Shown here piece by piece: positions 1 through 7,145 of a DNA stretch of 10,612 nucleotides (its first letter is position 1; the number at the start of each line of letters is the position of its first letter). The stretch lies in NCBI GenBank assembly GCA_031376485.1, contig JANMDV010000151.1, positions 1 to 10,612 on the forward strand. The letters run 5' to 3'. The notes under the pieces are model-generated. The model was not told where the DNA came from, made no database searches, and worked only from the letters and a program-made list of their open reading frames with translations. This DNA comes from CALMEC01 sp031376485 (GTDB lineage Bacteria; Actinomycetota; Thermoleophilia; Miltoncostaeales; Miltoncostaeaceae). The position numbers and the translations under genes were made by a program.

Positions 1-1011
1 AACGTCGGCACCAACGCCGGTGGACCGCATTGCCTGAGCTACGGCGTCACCGCCCAACACGTGTTGGCGGTCGAAGTCGTGTTGTACGACGGTGAGGTCG
101 TCATGCTGGGCGGTCTGGCACCCGACGCCCCCGGCTATGACCTGCGCGGCCTGTTCGTCGGCAGTGAGGGCACGATGGGCATCACCACGCGCATCTGCGT
201 GCGCTTGACGCCCAACCCGCCGGCCGTGCGGACGATGCTCTTGGACTTCGCGACCGTTCACGAAGGCGGCGAGACGGTCAGCCAGATCATCGCAGCAGGG
301 GTCGTACCGGCCGCGATCGAGATGATGGACCAGGGGATGATTCGCGCCGCAGAGGACTTCGCCCACGCGGGCATGCCCACGGACGCGGCAGCCATCGTGC
401 TGGTCGAGGTCGACGGCACCCAGACGCAGATCGAGGACGAGGCGGCGCTGGTCGAATCGGTCGCCCGCGCCCACAACGTGCGCACCGTCCGCGTCGCCCA
501 GGACGACGCCGAACGCGACCTTTTGTGGAAGGCCCGAAAGAGCGCGTTCGGTGCGATGGCCCGCATCGCCCCCAACTACTACCTGCACGACTGCGTCGTC
601 CCGCGCACCCGCCTCGTCGAGGTGCTGGACGAAATCGCGGCAATCGGCACTCGCCACAATCTGGTGATCGTCAACGTCTTCCATGCCGGTGACGGCAACC
701 TGCATCCGTTGATCGCGTTCGACCGGCGTGACCTGGCGCAGACCGAACGCGTCATGCAGGCAGGCGAGGAGATCATCCGCAAGTGCGTCGCGGTCGGTGG
801 TGTCTTGACCGGCGAGCATGGGGTCGGCATCGAGAAACGGGACTTCATGCCACTGACGTTCAACGCTGTGGATCTGGAGGCCCAAGCCTGCACCCGGGCC
901 GCGTTCGACCCTTCCGGACGGATCAACCCCGACAAGGTCTTGCCTCGGGGAAGCCGGTGCGGCGAGCTGGGCGGTGACATCGCCGCGCTTCCCGAGGGCG
1001 CGTGGGTCTGA
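1..1011 (+). CDS. glcD: Glycolate dehydrogenase FAD subunit GlcD, 5'-truncated by window edge
   Basis: This is the C-terminal 336 residues of a GlcD/D-lactate dehydrogenase-type FAD oxidoreductase, open from the first base; roughly 120-160 N-terminal residues lie outside the window. What is seen: the end of the FAD_binding_4 (PCMH) domain, with NVGTNAGGPH at the very start and a GLFVGSEGTMGITTRI segment (about 148-195). The FAD-oxidase C domain follows, with HAGDGNLHP (682-708), GEHGVG (814-828) and a closing FDPSGRINPDKVLP. GlcD carries the flavin that oxidises glycolate to glyoxylate in the GlcDEF complex at the inner face of the membrane. The assignment to GlcD rather than a lone D-lactate dehydrogenase rests on glcE and glcF following directly. 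Its TGA lies inside the start of glcE (10-bp overlap), implying translational coupling. The true substrate may be another 2-hydroxyacid. Confidence 0.93.
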   Translation, partial: NVGTNAGGPHCLSYGVTAQHVLAVEVVLYDGEVVMLGGLAPDAPGYDLRGLFVGSEGTMGITTRICVRLTPNPPAVRTMLLDFATVHEGGETVSQIIAAGVVPAAIEMMDQGMIRAAEDFAHAGMPTDAAAIVLVEVDGTQTQIEDEAALVESVARAHNVRTVRVAQDDAERDLLWKARKSAFGAMARIAPNYYLHDCVVPRTRLVEVLDEIAAIGTRHNLVIVNVFHAGDGNLHPLIAFDRRDLAQTERVMQAGEEIIRKCVAVGGVLTGEHGVGIEKRDFMPLTFNAVDLEAQACTRAAFDPSGRINPDKVLPRGSRCGELGGDIAALPEGAWV

Positions 1012-2045
1012 CCCCCGGCACCGCCGAGGAGGTGGCCGACGCGTTGCGCGCAGCGACCGCGGACCGCCGTCATGTCACAACGATCGGCGGTGGCACCCGA
1101 TCGCGCACCGGCCGGCCGGCCGACCCCGGGACGATGCTCGCGACCGCCGGACTGCGCCAGGTCATCGAGCACACGCCTGCCGAGCTGACCGCCACCGTCG
1201 AGGCCGGACTCCCCGCGACCGAGCTGGGCGAACGCCTGGCCGCCACCGGACAGTGGTGGCCGCAAGCCGACATACGGCCGGGCTCGACTGTGGGCGGCAT
1301 CCTGGCCGCCGCCGCCAGCGGACGCGGTCGGCTGCGCCACGGCCCGGTGCGCGATTCGCTCCTGGAGGTCGTACTCGTCACCGGTGACGGGCGTATCGTC
1401 ACCGCGGGCGGGCGCACGGTCAAAGGCGTCGCCGGTTTCGACATCCCGCGCCTGGCGGTCGGGTCGCTCGGGACATTGGGGGTCATCACACAGGTCACCC
1501 TCAAGCTCTGGCCGATACCACCGGCACGCGGCTGGTTCGCCCTGGAGGGCACGCTCGACGAGCGCCTGGTCGCCGCCGAGCGCATCAAAGCCGAGCAGTG
1601 GCGTCCCGCGGCGATCCTGTTGACACCCGGCCGCCTCTCGGTCGACCTGGTCGGCACTGCCGCCGACGTCACCGCGCCCGCCGGCACGACCCCCGCCCAG
1701 GCCCCCGCAGAGCCGGTTGGCCGGGGCCTGGTCGACATCGGTGTCGCCCCGGTCGCAGTCCCTGCGGTGGCCCGCGAGCTGGAGCGGATGGGCTGCGAGT
1801 ACGTCGCCGAATGCGGCGTCGGGGTGTGCCGGGTCGCAATCGACGCCGCCATCGAGGTGGACACACTCCGCACGCTCGCCCTCGCGCACTCCGGCCACGC
1901 GGTCGTCATCGACGGCCCCGACGACCTGCGCGCAGACCCCTGGGGCGCTCCGCCGCCCGGGCTTGCGATCATGCGCCGTCTCAAGCAGGCGTTCGACCCC
2001 GCCGGCATCCTCAACCCCGGCCGCTTTGTGGGAGGGGCACACTGA
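1002..2045 (+). CDS. glcE: Glycolate dehydrogenase FAD-binding subunit GlcE
   Basis: A 347-aa second flavin subunit of the glycolate dehydrogenase complex. It has an FAD_binding_4 fold but lacks the full-length C-terminal catalytic domain of GlcD, as is usual for GlcE. Visible motifs: the FAD-loop TIGGGTRSR near residues 27-35, RPGSTVGGILAAAASG near 92-107, and the GlcE-like KGVAGFDIPRLAVGSLGTLG at 141-160 leading into VITQVTLKLWP. The C-terminus, FDPAGILNPGRF, matches the family tail. The GTG start at 1002 is preceded by GAGGG (994-998) and overlaps the glcD stop by 10 bp. An earlier start would need a longer overlap and has no better ribosome site. The 3' end supplies the GGAGGGG ribosome site of glcF. 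Length fits the family (about 350 aa). Confidence 0.92.
   Translation: MGLTPGTAEEVADALRAATADRRHVTTIGGGTRSRTGRPADPGTMLATAGLRQVIEHTPAELTATVEAGLPATELGERLAATGQWWPQADIRPGSTVGGILAAAASGRGRLRHGPVRDSLLEVVLVTGDGRIVTAGGRTVKGVAGFDIPRLAVGSLGTLGVITQVTLKLWPIPPARGWFALEGTLDERLVAAERIKAEQWRPAAILLTPGRLSVDLVGTAADVTAPAGTTPAQAPAEPVGRGLVDIGVAPVAVPAVARELERMGCEYVAECGVGVCRVAIDAAIEVDTLRTLALAHSGHAVVIDGPDDLRADPWGAPPPGLAIMRRLKQAFDPAGILNPGRFVGGAH
2031..2044 (+). promoter_or_regulatory. Ribosome binding site and CTG start of glcF
   Basis: GGAGGGG (2031-2037) lies 4 nt before CTG (2042-2044), whose last two bases belong to the glcE TGA. This is the only plausible initiation site that keeps the first 4Fe-4S motif. It also makes glcF translation dependent on ribosomes finishing glcE. 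Confidence 0.7.
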
Positions 2046-3232
2046 GTACAACCCATCACCGCCCTGCCGAGGCCGACATCGGTCAATGCGTCGCGTGCGG
2101 CCTGTGCCTGCCGCACTGCCCGACGTTCCGCGTGACCGGACGCGAGACCGCCTCCCCACGGGGTCGCATCGCGGCGATGCGCGCGGTCGTCGAGGACGGG
2201 GTCGCAATCGACGGATCGTTCATCACGATGATGGACGAATGCCTGGCGTGTCGTGCCTGCGAGTCGGCATGCCCTAGCGGCGTGCCGTTCGGCCGCATGA
2301 TCGAGGCGGCACGCGCGATGGCCGAGCCCTACCGCCCGGCCCGCGCCAGGGCCGTTCGACGCATCGGACTGGGGTTCGTACTGCGCCACCGCCAGGTCAT
2401 CAAGGTGATGGCATTGGGATTGGCGCTCACCCAGGCCACGCGCCTTGACAAGCTGCTGCCGAGCCGCCTGACGGCCGGCACCCCACGCGTGTCCCTGCGC
2501 GGAATGCGCGAGCCGGTGCCGACCGAGCTGGGGGCGGGGCCCGAGGCGGCGCTCCTGACGGGATGCGTCATGAACGTGGCGTTCCGACCGGTCCACCGCG
2601 CGACGATGCGCCTGCTTGCGCAAGCCGGCTACCGCGCCACCACCCCGGCGCCCGGTGGCTGCTGCGGTGCGCTGGCCGCCCACTACGGCCAGCCCGAGGC
2701 CGCGCAACGTATGGCGCGTCAACGCATCGTCGAGTTCGAGACGGCGGATGTGATCGTCGTCAACAGCGCCGGGTGCAGTGCCCACATGAAGTCGTACGGG
2801 GAGCTTTTGGCAGACGACCCGGCATGGGCCGAGCGCTCCGCGCAATTCGCGACACGGGTGCGAGACCTGCTCGAGATCGAACTTCGACCGGAACGTCGTA
2901 CCCTGGGTCGCGTGACCGTCCACGACGCCTGCCACCACCTGCACGCCCAGAAGATCGGGCCCCAGCTTCGCGACCTGCTTCGCGCGGGGGGCGCCGAGTG
3001 CGTCGAGGTCGCCGACGCCGGCCGCTGTTGCGGTGCCGCCGGGCTCTACAGCATGACCGAGCCCGAGATGTCCGGGGTGCTGCGCCTGCAGAAGGCCCGG
3101 GCGATCGACGCCGCGGGCGCTCCGATCGTCGCGGTCGCGAACCCCGGCTGCGCCGGCCAGATCGAGGCCGGCTTGCGCGAGATCGGCTCGACCGTCCGCG
3201 TCATCCACCCCGCGGAGCTCTTGGCCCCGTGA
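2042..3232 (+). CDS. glcF: Glycolate dehydrogenase iron-sulfur subunit GlcF (probable CTG start)
   Basis: A 396-aa subunit that carries electrons from the GlcD/GlcE flavins towards the quinone pool. Two ferredoxin-type 4Fe-4S motifs are complete: Cys16/19/22/26 (CVACGLCLPHCP) and Cys67/70/73/77 (CLACRACESACP). Two cysteine-rich CCG domains follow, with GGCCGA at 205-210 and GRCCGAAG at 327-334, plus TGC (173-175) and HDACHH (294-299). The frame is open far upstream inside glcE, but no ATG, GTG or TTG lies between the glcE stop and the first cluster. The next GTG (about 2131) falls after the first cysteine motif and would remove a cluster. CTG at 2042 overlaps the glcE TGA and sits 4 nt after GGAGGGG (2031-2037), so I chose it. 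The length is close to the E. coli protein (407 aa). It shares 4 bp with the next gene. Confidence 0.92.
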   Translation: MSTTHHRPAEADIGQCVACGLCLPHCPTFRVTGRETASPRGRIAAMRAVVEDGVAIDGSFITMMDECLACRACESACPSGVPFGRMIEAARAMAEPYRPARARAVRRIGLGFVLRHRQVIKVMALGLALTQATRLDKLLPSRLTAGTPRVSLRGMREPVPTELGAGPEAALLTGCVMNVAFRPVHRATMRLLAQAGYRATTPAPGGCCGALAAHYGQPEAAQRMARQRIVEFETADVIVVNSAGCSAHMKSYGELLADDPAWAERSAQFATRVRDLLEIELRPERRTLGRVTVHDACHHLHAQKIGPQLRDLLRAGGAECVEVADAGRCCGAAGLYSMTEPEMSGVLRLQKARAIDAAGAPIVAVANPGCAGQIEAGLREIGSTVRVIHPAELLAP

Positions 3233-3900
3233 GTCTCAGATCGCTGTTCGGCATCACCGGGCTCCTGGCCTGCATCGTCGCCCTGAGTGCATGCGGCGGC
3301 GACACGCCACCCGACGACCAGGGACCCGCGATCGTCGAGACCACCGCCAACGCATCGGCGACGCCGAACACGACGGCGACCACCGCGGCCTACTCCGGCG
3401 GGACCGTCAGCCCGGTCAAAGCCGCACCCGAACTGGGACTGCGCACGTGGAACGGCCGGCGGGTGACGATGGCCGACTACACAGGCAAAGCGGTGCTGGT
3501 CACATTCCTCTACGTCAACTGCCCGGACGTCTGCCCGCTGATCGTGGACAACCTGGTCCGGGTCAAGGATCGGTTGGGTCCGGCAGGCAAGCGGCTGCGC
3601 ATCGTCGCGGTGTCCGTCGATCCCGTCGGCGATACCCCAGCGGCCGTCAAGCGCTTTCTGTCGAACCACCGCGCCACGGCCGACGTCGACTACCTGATCG
3701 GGTCGCGCGACGCGCTCGAGGCCGCCTGGGCCCGCTGGGGCATCGGCGCCCGAGCCGATAAGGACAACCCTTCGCTGATCGAGCACTCGGGCGTCATCTG
3801 GGGCGTGGACCGACGCGGCCGGCGTGCGACGTTCTACCCGGCATCCGGCTTCGATGTGGCGGATATCGAAGGCGACGTGCGCCTACTGCTCACCCAGTAG
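3229..3900 (+). CDS. SCO1/SenC family copper chaperone lipoprotein
   Basis: A 223-aa SCO1/SenC protein with a thioredoxin-like fold. Such proteins deliver copper to the CuA site of cytochrome c oxidase or reduce its cysteines. Residues 1-22 form a lipoprotein signal ending in the lipobox LSAC, so Cys22 should be lipidated and the domain held outside the membrane. A Thr/Ala/Pro-rich linker (23-65) follows. The copper ligands are present: CPDVCP with Cys98 and Cys102, and a distal histidine, His186 in IEHSG. The GTG start at 3229 gives a GTGA overlap with the glcF stop and a coherent signal peptide; the frame upstream is a shadow of glcF. SCO genes usually lie with cox genes, so its place at the end of a glycolate operon is notable. 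It ends in an 18-bp overlap with the convergent membrane protein gene. No sco symbol is assigned because paralogues differ in function. Confidence 0.92.
   Translation: MSLRSLFGITGLLACIVALSACGGDTPPDDQGPAIVETTANASATPNTTATTAAYSGGTVSPVKAAPELGLRTWNGRRVTMADYTGKAVLVTFLYVNCPDVCPLIVDNLVRVKDRLGPAGKRLRIVAVSVDPVGDTPAAVKRFLSNHRATADVDYLIGSRDALEAAWARWGIGARADKDNPSLIEHSGVIWGVDRRGRRATFYPASGFDVADIEGDVRLLLTQ
3883..3900. repeat. Palindromic 18-bp overlap of two convergent stop codons
   Basis: CTACTG-ctcacc-CAGTAG is a perfect 6-bp inverted repeat with a 6-nt loop. The right TAG ends the SCO gene on the plus strand and the left CTA is the TAG of the convergent gene on the minus strand. A further GC-rich repeat (CCGCGG-a-CCGCGG) follows at 3904-3916. 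A role as a two-way termination or pausing site is inference, since no T-tract is seen. Confidence 0.5.
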
Positions 3901-4593
3901 CTGCCGCGGACCGCGGGGTCGCAGCCGATCCGGCTCGCGCTCCCACGTCCAGGTACGCCCGTCGGCGTCGGCGTAGTCGAGCGCACCCGTGTCCAACCGC
4001 CACCGCGGTCTGGCCGCTGCGACATCGCGCGCGACCAGCCGGTCGTGGCGTCCGTTGGCCCAGATGACCCGCAGGTCGTGGCGCCCCGCAGTGCGGACCA
4101 CGTAGGCGATGTAGGTCGGGTACGGCGCCCACGCGATCTGCACCACCTCGCCGCGCACCGCGACCCGCCAGCGCACGTCACCGTCCAATTCTGCCGCAAC
4201 CAACGCGTCCCGCTCACCGAACGCCACGAAGAGCGCCGCGGGCGACAGCTCGACTGCGCTGGCGGGCCGCGAGATCCGCGCCCCCGAAGCGCGCGAGACC
4301 CAGGCCCTGCCGTCGATGAGCACCACGGCGGGCGCGCCCGCGGACGTGGCGACCTTGACTGCGCTCGAGGTCGGCGCGTAGGTGCCCGGCACCAGGCGTC
4401 CGGTTGCGGCCATGCCGACCCCGGCCGCGATCACCGTGGCCAGCACACCGCCACCCACGACGTGGACGCGTCGGCGCCGCGGACCGGGTGGCGTGGCACC
4501 GAGCACCCGCGCACGGACACGCTCCGTCTCGTCAAACGTGGGCGCAACCCGTGCGAACGCGCGCGCGAGCCGGGCTTCGAGATCAGACGACAT
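3883..4593 (-). CDS. Single-pass membrane protein, putative anti-sigma factor
   Basis: A 236-aa protein of no family I can name. The first 40 residues are helical and charged (LEARLARAFARVAPTFDETE), then comes an arginine stop (PRRRR, 38-42) and one hydrophobic helix at about 45-64. The remaining residues, about 65-236, are predicted outside and rich in beta-type stretches and Trp, such as VQIAWAPYPTYIAYVV and VIWANGRHDRLV, which look like degenerate beta-propeller blades. The start ATG lies inside the last codons of the ECF sigma gene (11-bp overlap), the classic layout of a sigma/anti-sigma pair. Topology and coupling support an anti-sigma role: the short cytoplasmic N-terminus would hold the sigma factor. 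The protein has no cysteine at all, so it lacks the HxxxCxxC zinc anti-sigma motif. The name is therefore inferred from context. Confidence 0.6.
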   Translation of the reverse strand: MSSDLEARLARAFARVAPTFDETERVRARVLGATPPGPRRRRVHVVGGGVLATVIAAGVGMAATGRLVPGTYAPTSSAVKVATSAGAPAVVLIDGRAWVSRASGARISRPASAVELSPAALFVAFGERDALVAAELDGDVRWRVAVRGEVVQIAWAPYPTYIAYVVRTAGRHDLRVIWANGRHDRLVARDVAAARPRWRLDTGALDYADADGRTWTWEREPDRLRPRGPRQLLGEQ

Positions 4594-5107
4594 CGGCCGC
4601 CTGCATCCGCAGATCCGTCAACGCGCGGGCCAGTCGTGAATGCACCGTGCCAACAGGCAGGCCGAGCAGATCGGCGATCTCTGTGGGCCCATACCCCAGG
4701 CCGTAGCGCAGCACGCACACGGCACGTCGCTCCGGCGTCAGCTCGGCGACGGCCGCCAACATCGCGCCGTCGGAGTCATCCTGGTCGTCCCATACGGGTA
4801 TGTCGGGCACGTCGTCGAGTGCGACGAGTCGACGGTCCTTTCGGATCACGTCGAGCGCGCGGTTGACCACGATTCGGTGCAGCCATGGAGCGAAGGGCCG
4901 ATGCGAATCGAACCGGTCGAGCGCTTGGAACGCACGCTCGAAACCGTCCTGGGCCACGTCCTCGGCGGCGTCTCGCCGCCCTGTGATGGCGTAGGCGGCC
5001 CGCCACGCGGCCGGCCAGTGGCGCGCGAACAGCTCGCCGGCAGCAGGCCGCGAGCCGCGCCTGGCGCGCTCCACCAATACCCGGTCGGGAAGTCGGCGCA
5101 TCTCCAT
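4583..5107 (-). CDS. ECF RNA polymerase sigma factor (sigma-70 family)
   Basis: A 174-aa extracytoplasmic-function sigma factor. Region 2 spans about residues 24-93 (LFARHWPAAWRAAYAITG, then DAAEDVAQDGFERAFQAL and FAPWLHRIVVNRALDVIRK), which binds core polymerase and the -10 element. Region 4 spans about 117-168 (LTPERRAVCVLRYGLGYG, EIADLLGLPVGTVHSRLARA) and contacts the -35 element. A short acidic linker (98-113) separates them, and no extra C-terminal domain is present. The frame stays open to 5182, but that would overlap the divergent kinase start and add a non-conserved, cysteine-rich stretch. ATG at 5107 (or 5101) begins just before conserved sequence. No clear Shine-Dalgarno lies before 5107. 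It is coupled to the downstream membrane protein by an 11-bp overlap, so activity is probably controlled by membrane sequestration. Confidence 0.9.
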   Translation of the reverse strand: MEMRRLPDRVLVERARRGSRPAAGELFARHWPAAWRAAYAITGRRDAAEDVAQDGFERAFQALDRFDSHRPFAPWLHRIVVNRALDVIRKDRRLVALDDVPDIPVWDDQDDSDGAMLAAVAELTPERRAVCVLRYGLGYGPTEIADLLGLPVGTVHSRLARALTDLRMQAADVV

Positions 5108-5145
5108 ACGGAGACTACGCGCGAACTGCGCATGTGCGTCCCCCG

Positions 5146-5160
5146 CGTGCGTTAAGCACG
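5146..5160. promoter_or_regulatory. Palindrome in the divergent sigma/kinase intergenic region
   Basis: CGTGC-gttaa-GCACG is a perfect 5-bp inverted repeat with a 5-nt AT-rich spacer, near the middle of the 74-bp gap (5108-5181) between the divergent ECF sigma and histidine kinase starts. Size and position suit a dimeric regulator, for example the LuxR-type response regulator encoded next door. That link is inference; no clear -35/-10 pair for either gene could be picked out by eye. Confidence 0.35.
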
Positions 5161-5181
5161 AGAACGCGCAACACTGCACCA

Positions 5182-6516
5182 ATGCCTGTCGGTCTCAAAC
5201 GGGTGCCTGAGCGCGCCTCGATCCATCGTGCCCTGATCCAGTTCTCGGCGAGTGGGCTCGTGGCGCTCGCCGTCATCGGCGCGATCGCGTTCGTCGCGCT
5301 GCGGCGCGAGAGCACGCAGGAGTCGATCCGCGACGCGCGGGCCGTCACCGGGATTATCGCCAGGAGCGTCGCGGAACCGATGCTGGAGGAGCGGCCGGGG
5401 GTCCTGTCGGGCGATCCGGCGGCGCTCAAGTGGTTCGACGAGCGCATCCGCGCACGCGTGATCGGTGACAAGACATTGATCGTGAGCGTCAAGATCTGGG
5501 ACGCAGACGGCCGCATCGTCTACTCGGACCACCCGAAATTGGTCGGTCGGAGCTTCCCGCTCGGCGACGACGAGAAGCACCTGCTCACGGGCCTTGGCAC
5601 CGAGGCTCAGGCGGAGGTCAGCGACCTCGCTGAACCCGAGAACGTGTACGAGCGCGACGAGGGCAAGCTCTTGGAGGTGTACGCGCCGATCAAATCCCCC
5701 GACGGGGGTATTCTGCTGTTCGAGACCTACCGGCGGTTCTCGTCGATCTCGACCGGCAGCGCGGACGTGTTGGGCAAGTTCCTCCCGATCTTCCTGCTCT
5801 CCCTCCTTGTGCTGACGCTGGCTCAGGCGCCGCTGGCGTGGTCGATGGTCCGGCGGCTCCGCGACGGTCAGCGCGAGCGCGAGGAGTTGCTCATGTCGGC
5901 GATCGACGCGTCAGACCGTGAACGGCGGCGCATCGCCAGCGAGGTCCACGACGGTCCGGTGCAGGAACTCGCAGGCCTGTCGTTCGCATTGGCGGGCGCC
6001 GCCGATCGCGCAGACCAGAACGAGGTCCGTCAAAGTCTCAACGTCGCCGCAGCCAAGACCCGCGTGGTCATGCGCCAGCTGCGCGGTCTGCTGGTGGGTA
6101 TCCATCCCCCGAGCCTTCACGCCTCCGGCCTCGCCGCGGCCCTGTCGGACCTGTTGGCGCCGCTGGCGGGCAAGGGCATCGCGACCACGCTGGACGTCCA
6201 TCACCTGCCACAGATCGATCCTGAAGCCGAGGCGCTCCTCTTCCGCGCCGCACAGGAGGCGTTGCGAAACGTTGTGGAACACAGTGGGGCCGGCACTGTC
6301 GTGGTGACGATCGCTGTCGAAGCGGGTGCGGTGCGACTGGACGTCTGCGACGACGGACGCGGGTTCGACCAGGCCGAACACGAACGGCGGCGGGCAGAGG
6401 GGCACATCGGTCTCGACATCCTGCGTGACTTGGTCACACACGCCGGCGGAAGTCTCAGCATCGATTCAGCTCCGGCTCAAGGAACCACACTCGCTATTGT
6501 GGTTCCACTTCAATGA
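5182..6516 (+). CDS. NarL/DegS-type membrane sensor histidine kinase
   Basis: A 444-aa sensor kinase. TM1 is at about residues 24-40 and TM2 at about 198-218; between them lies an extracytoplasmic domain of about 155 residues with a PAS/Cache-like stretch (VKIWDADGRIVYSDHPKLVG). The signal is unknown. The HisKA_3 dimerisation domain begins with DRERRRIASEVHDGPVQELA, with the phosphorylated histidine at His256. The HATPase domain (about 350-444) shows the N box AAQEALRNVVEHSGA, G1 DDGRGFD (390-396), the G2-like GHIGLDILRDLV (407-418) and GTTLAIVVP (434-442). ATG 5182 was preferred to an upstream ATG at 5134 in the same frame because the latter adds a basic, low-complexity leader and would crowd the divergent sigma promoter. 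It overlaps the response regulator by ATGA, so kinase and regulator should be made in step. Confidence 0.92.
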   Translation: MPVGLKRVPERASIHRALIQFSASGLVALAVIGAIAFVALRRESTQESIRDARAVTGIIARSVAEPMLEERPGVLSGDPAALKWFDERIRARVIGDKTLIVSVKIWDADGRIVYSDHPKLVGRSFPLGDDEKHLLTGLGTEAQAEVSDLAEPENVYERDEGKLLEVYAPIKSPDGGILLFETYRRFSSISTGSADVLGKFLPIFLLSLLVLTLAQAPLAWSMVRRLRDGQREREELLMSAIDASDRERRRIASEVHDGPVQELAGLSFALAGAADRADQNEVRQSLNVAAAKTRVVMRQLRGLLVGIHPPSLHASGLAAALSDLLAPLAGKGIATTLDVHHLPQIDPEAEALLFRAAQEALRNVVEHSGAGTVVVTIAVEAGAVRLDVCDDGRGFDQAEHERRRAEGHIGLDILRDLVTHAGGSLSIDSAPAQGTTLAIVVPLQ

Positions 6517-7145
6517 TTCGGGTACTCATCGCAGATGACCACGGCCTTGTTCGAGCCGGGCTCACCGAACTCATCGGCACGTTCGACGGTGTCGAGGTCA
6601 TCGGGTCGGCGTCAGGTGGCGCCGAAGCTATCGCCATGGTCGCAGAGCACCGTCCCGACATCGTGTTGATGGACCTCGAGATGCCTGGTGTCGACGGGAT
6701 CGCGGCGACAACCGAAATCCATAAGCAATCGCCCGAAACCCGAGTCGTCATCCTGACCTCCTTCTCGGATCGGGACCGCATCCTCAAGGCCCTGGACGCC
6801 GGGGCGATCGGCTACCTGTTGAAGGACGCCGAGCCCGGCGAACTCTCGCGCGGCATCGCGGCCGCGGCACGCGGAGAGTCACCGCTCGACCCCCGGGCCG
6901 CCGGCACCGTCATCGCCGCGCGCATCCACGCACCGGAGCCCCGCGCGGTCATCTCGATCCGTGAACGCGAGGTGCTCGCCCTCCTGTCCCGCGGCATGGC
7001 CAACAAGGAGATCGCGCGCAACCTGGGTATCAGCGAGAAGACCGTCAAAGCCCACCTGACCAGCATCTTCCGCCAGATCAAGGTCTCCGACCGCACCCAG
7101 GCCGCCCTGTGGGCGAGAGCTCACGGGATCGCGACCGACTCCTGA
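6513..7145 (+). CDS. NarL/FixJ-family response regulator with LuxR-type HTH
   Basis: A 210-aa response regulator. The receiver domain (about 1-120) has the acidic pair Asp8/Asp9 (IADDH), the phosphoacceptor Asp54 in VLMDLEMPGVDG, Thr82 in LTSFS and Lys104 in LLKDAEPGE. A short linker leads to a LuxR-type DNA-binding domain at about 147-205: ISIREREVLALLSRGMANKE, then IARNLGISEKTVKAHLTSIF. All catalytic receiver residues are intact, so it should accept phosphate from the kinase encoded just upstream, with which it shares an ATGA overlap. As in other NarL-type pairs, phosphorylation would promote dimer binding to DNA. Targets are unknown; the divergent intergenic palindrome upstream of the kinase is a candidate. 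Confidence 0.94.
   Translation: MIRVLIADDHGLVRAGLTELIGTFDGVEVIGSASGGAEAIAMVAEHRPDIVLMDLEMPGVDGIAATTEIHKQSPETRVVILTSFSDRDRILKALDAGAIGYLLKDAEPGELSRGIAAAARGESPLDPRAAGTVIAARIHAPEPRAVISIREREVLALLSRGMANKEIARNLGISEKTVKAHLTSIFRQIKVSDRTQAALWARAHGIATDS

Noticed and set aside
1598..2041. Upstream extension of the glcF frame inside glcE.
   Set aside because: The translation is Arg/Pro-rich shadow sequence of glcE, and the family N-terminus begins just before the first cysteine motif.
579..2207. A 542-codon minus-strand open frame opposite glcD and glcE.
   Set aside because: It is antisense to well-conserved genes, has an Arg/Pro/Gly-rich composition with no domain, and is a by-product of high-GC codon bias.
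1070..3208. A 712-codon minus-strand open frame opposite glcE and glcF.
   Set aside because: Same reason: no motif, low-complexity composition, and the plus-strand genes carry complete family motifs.
2563..3228. Upstream extension of the SCO frame inside glcF.
   Set aside because: Shadow of glcF. The real protein begins at GTG 3229 with a signal peptide and lipobox.
5108..5182. Longer sigma factor start at 5182.
   Set aside because: It would overlap the kinase start and add 25 residues with no similarity to ECF N-termini.
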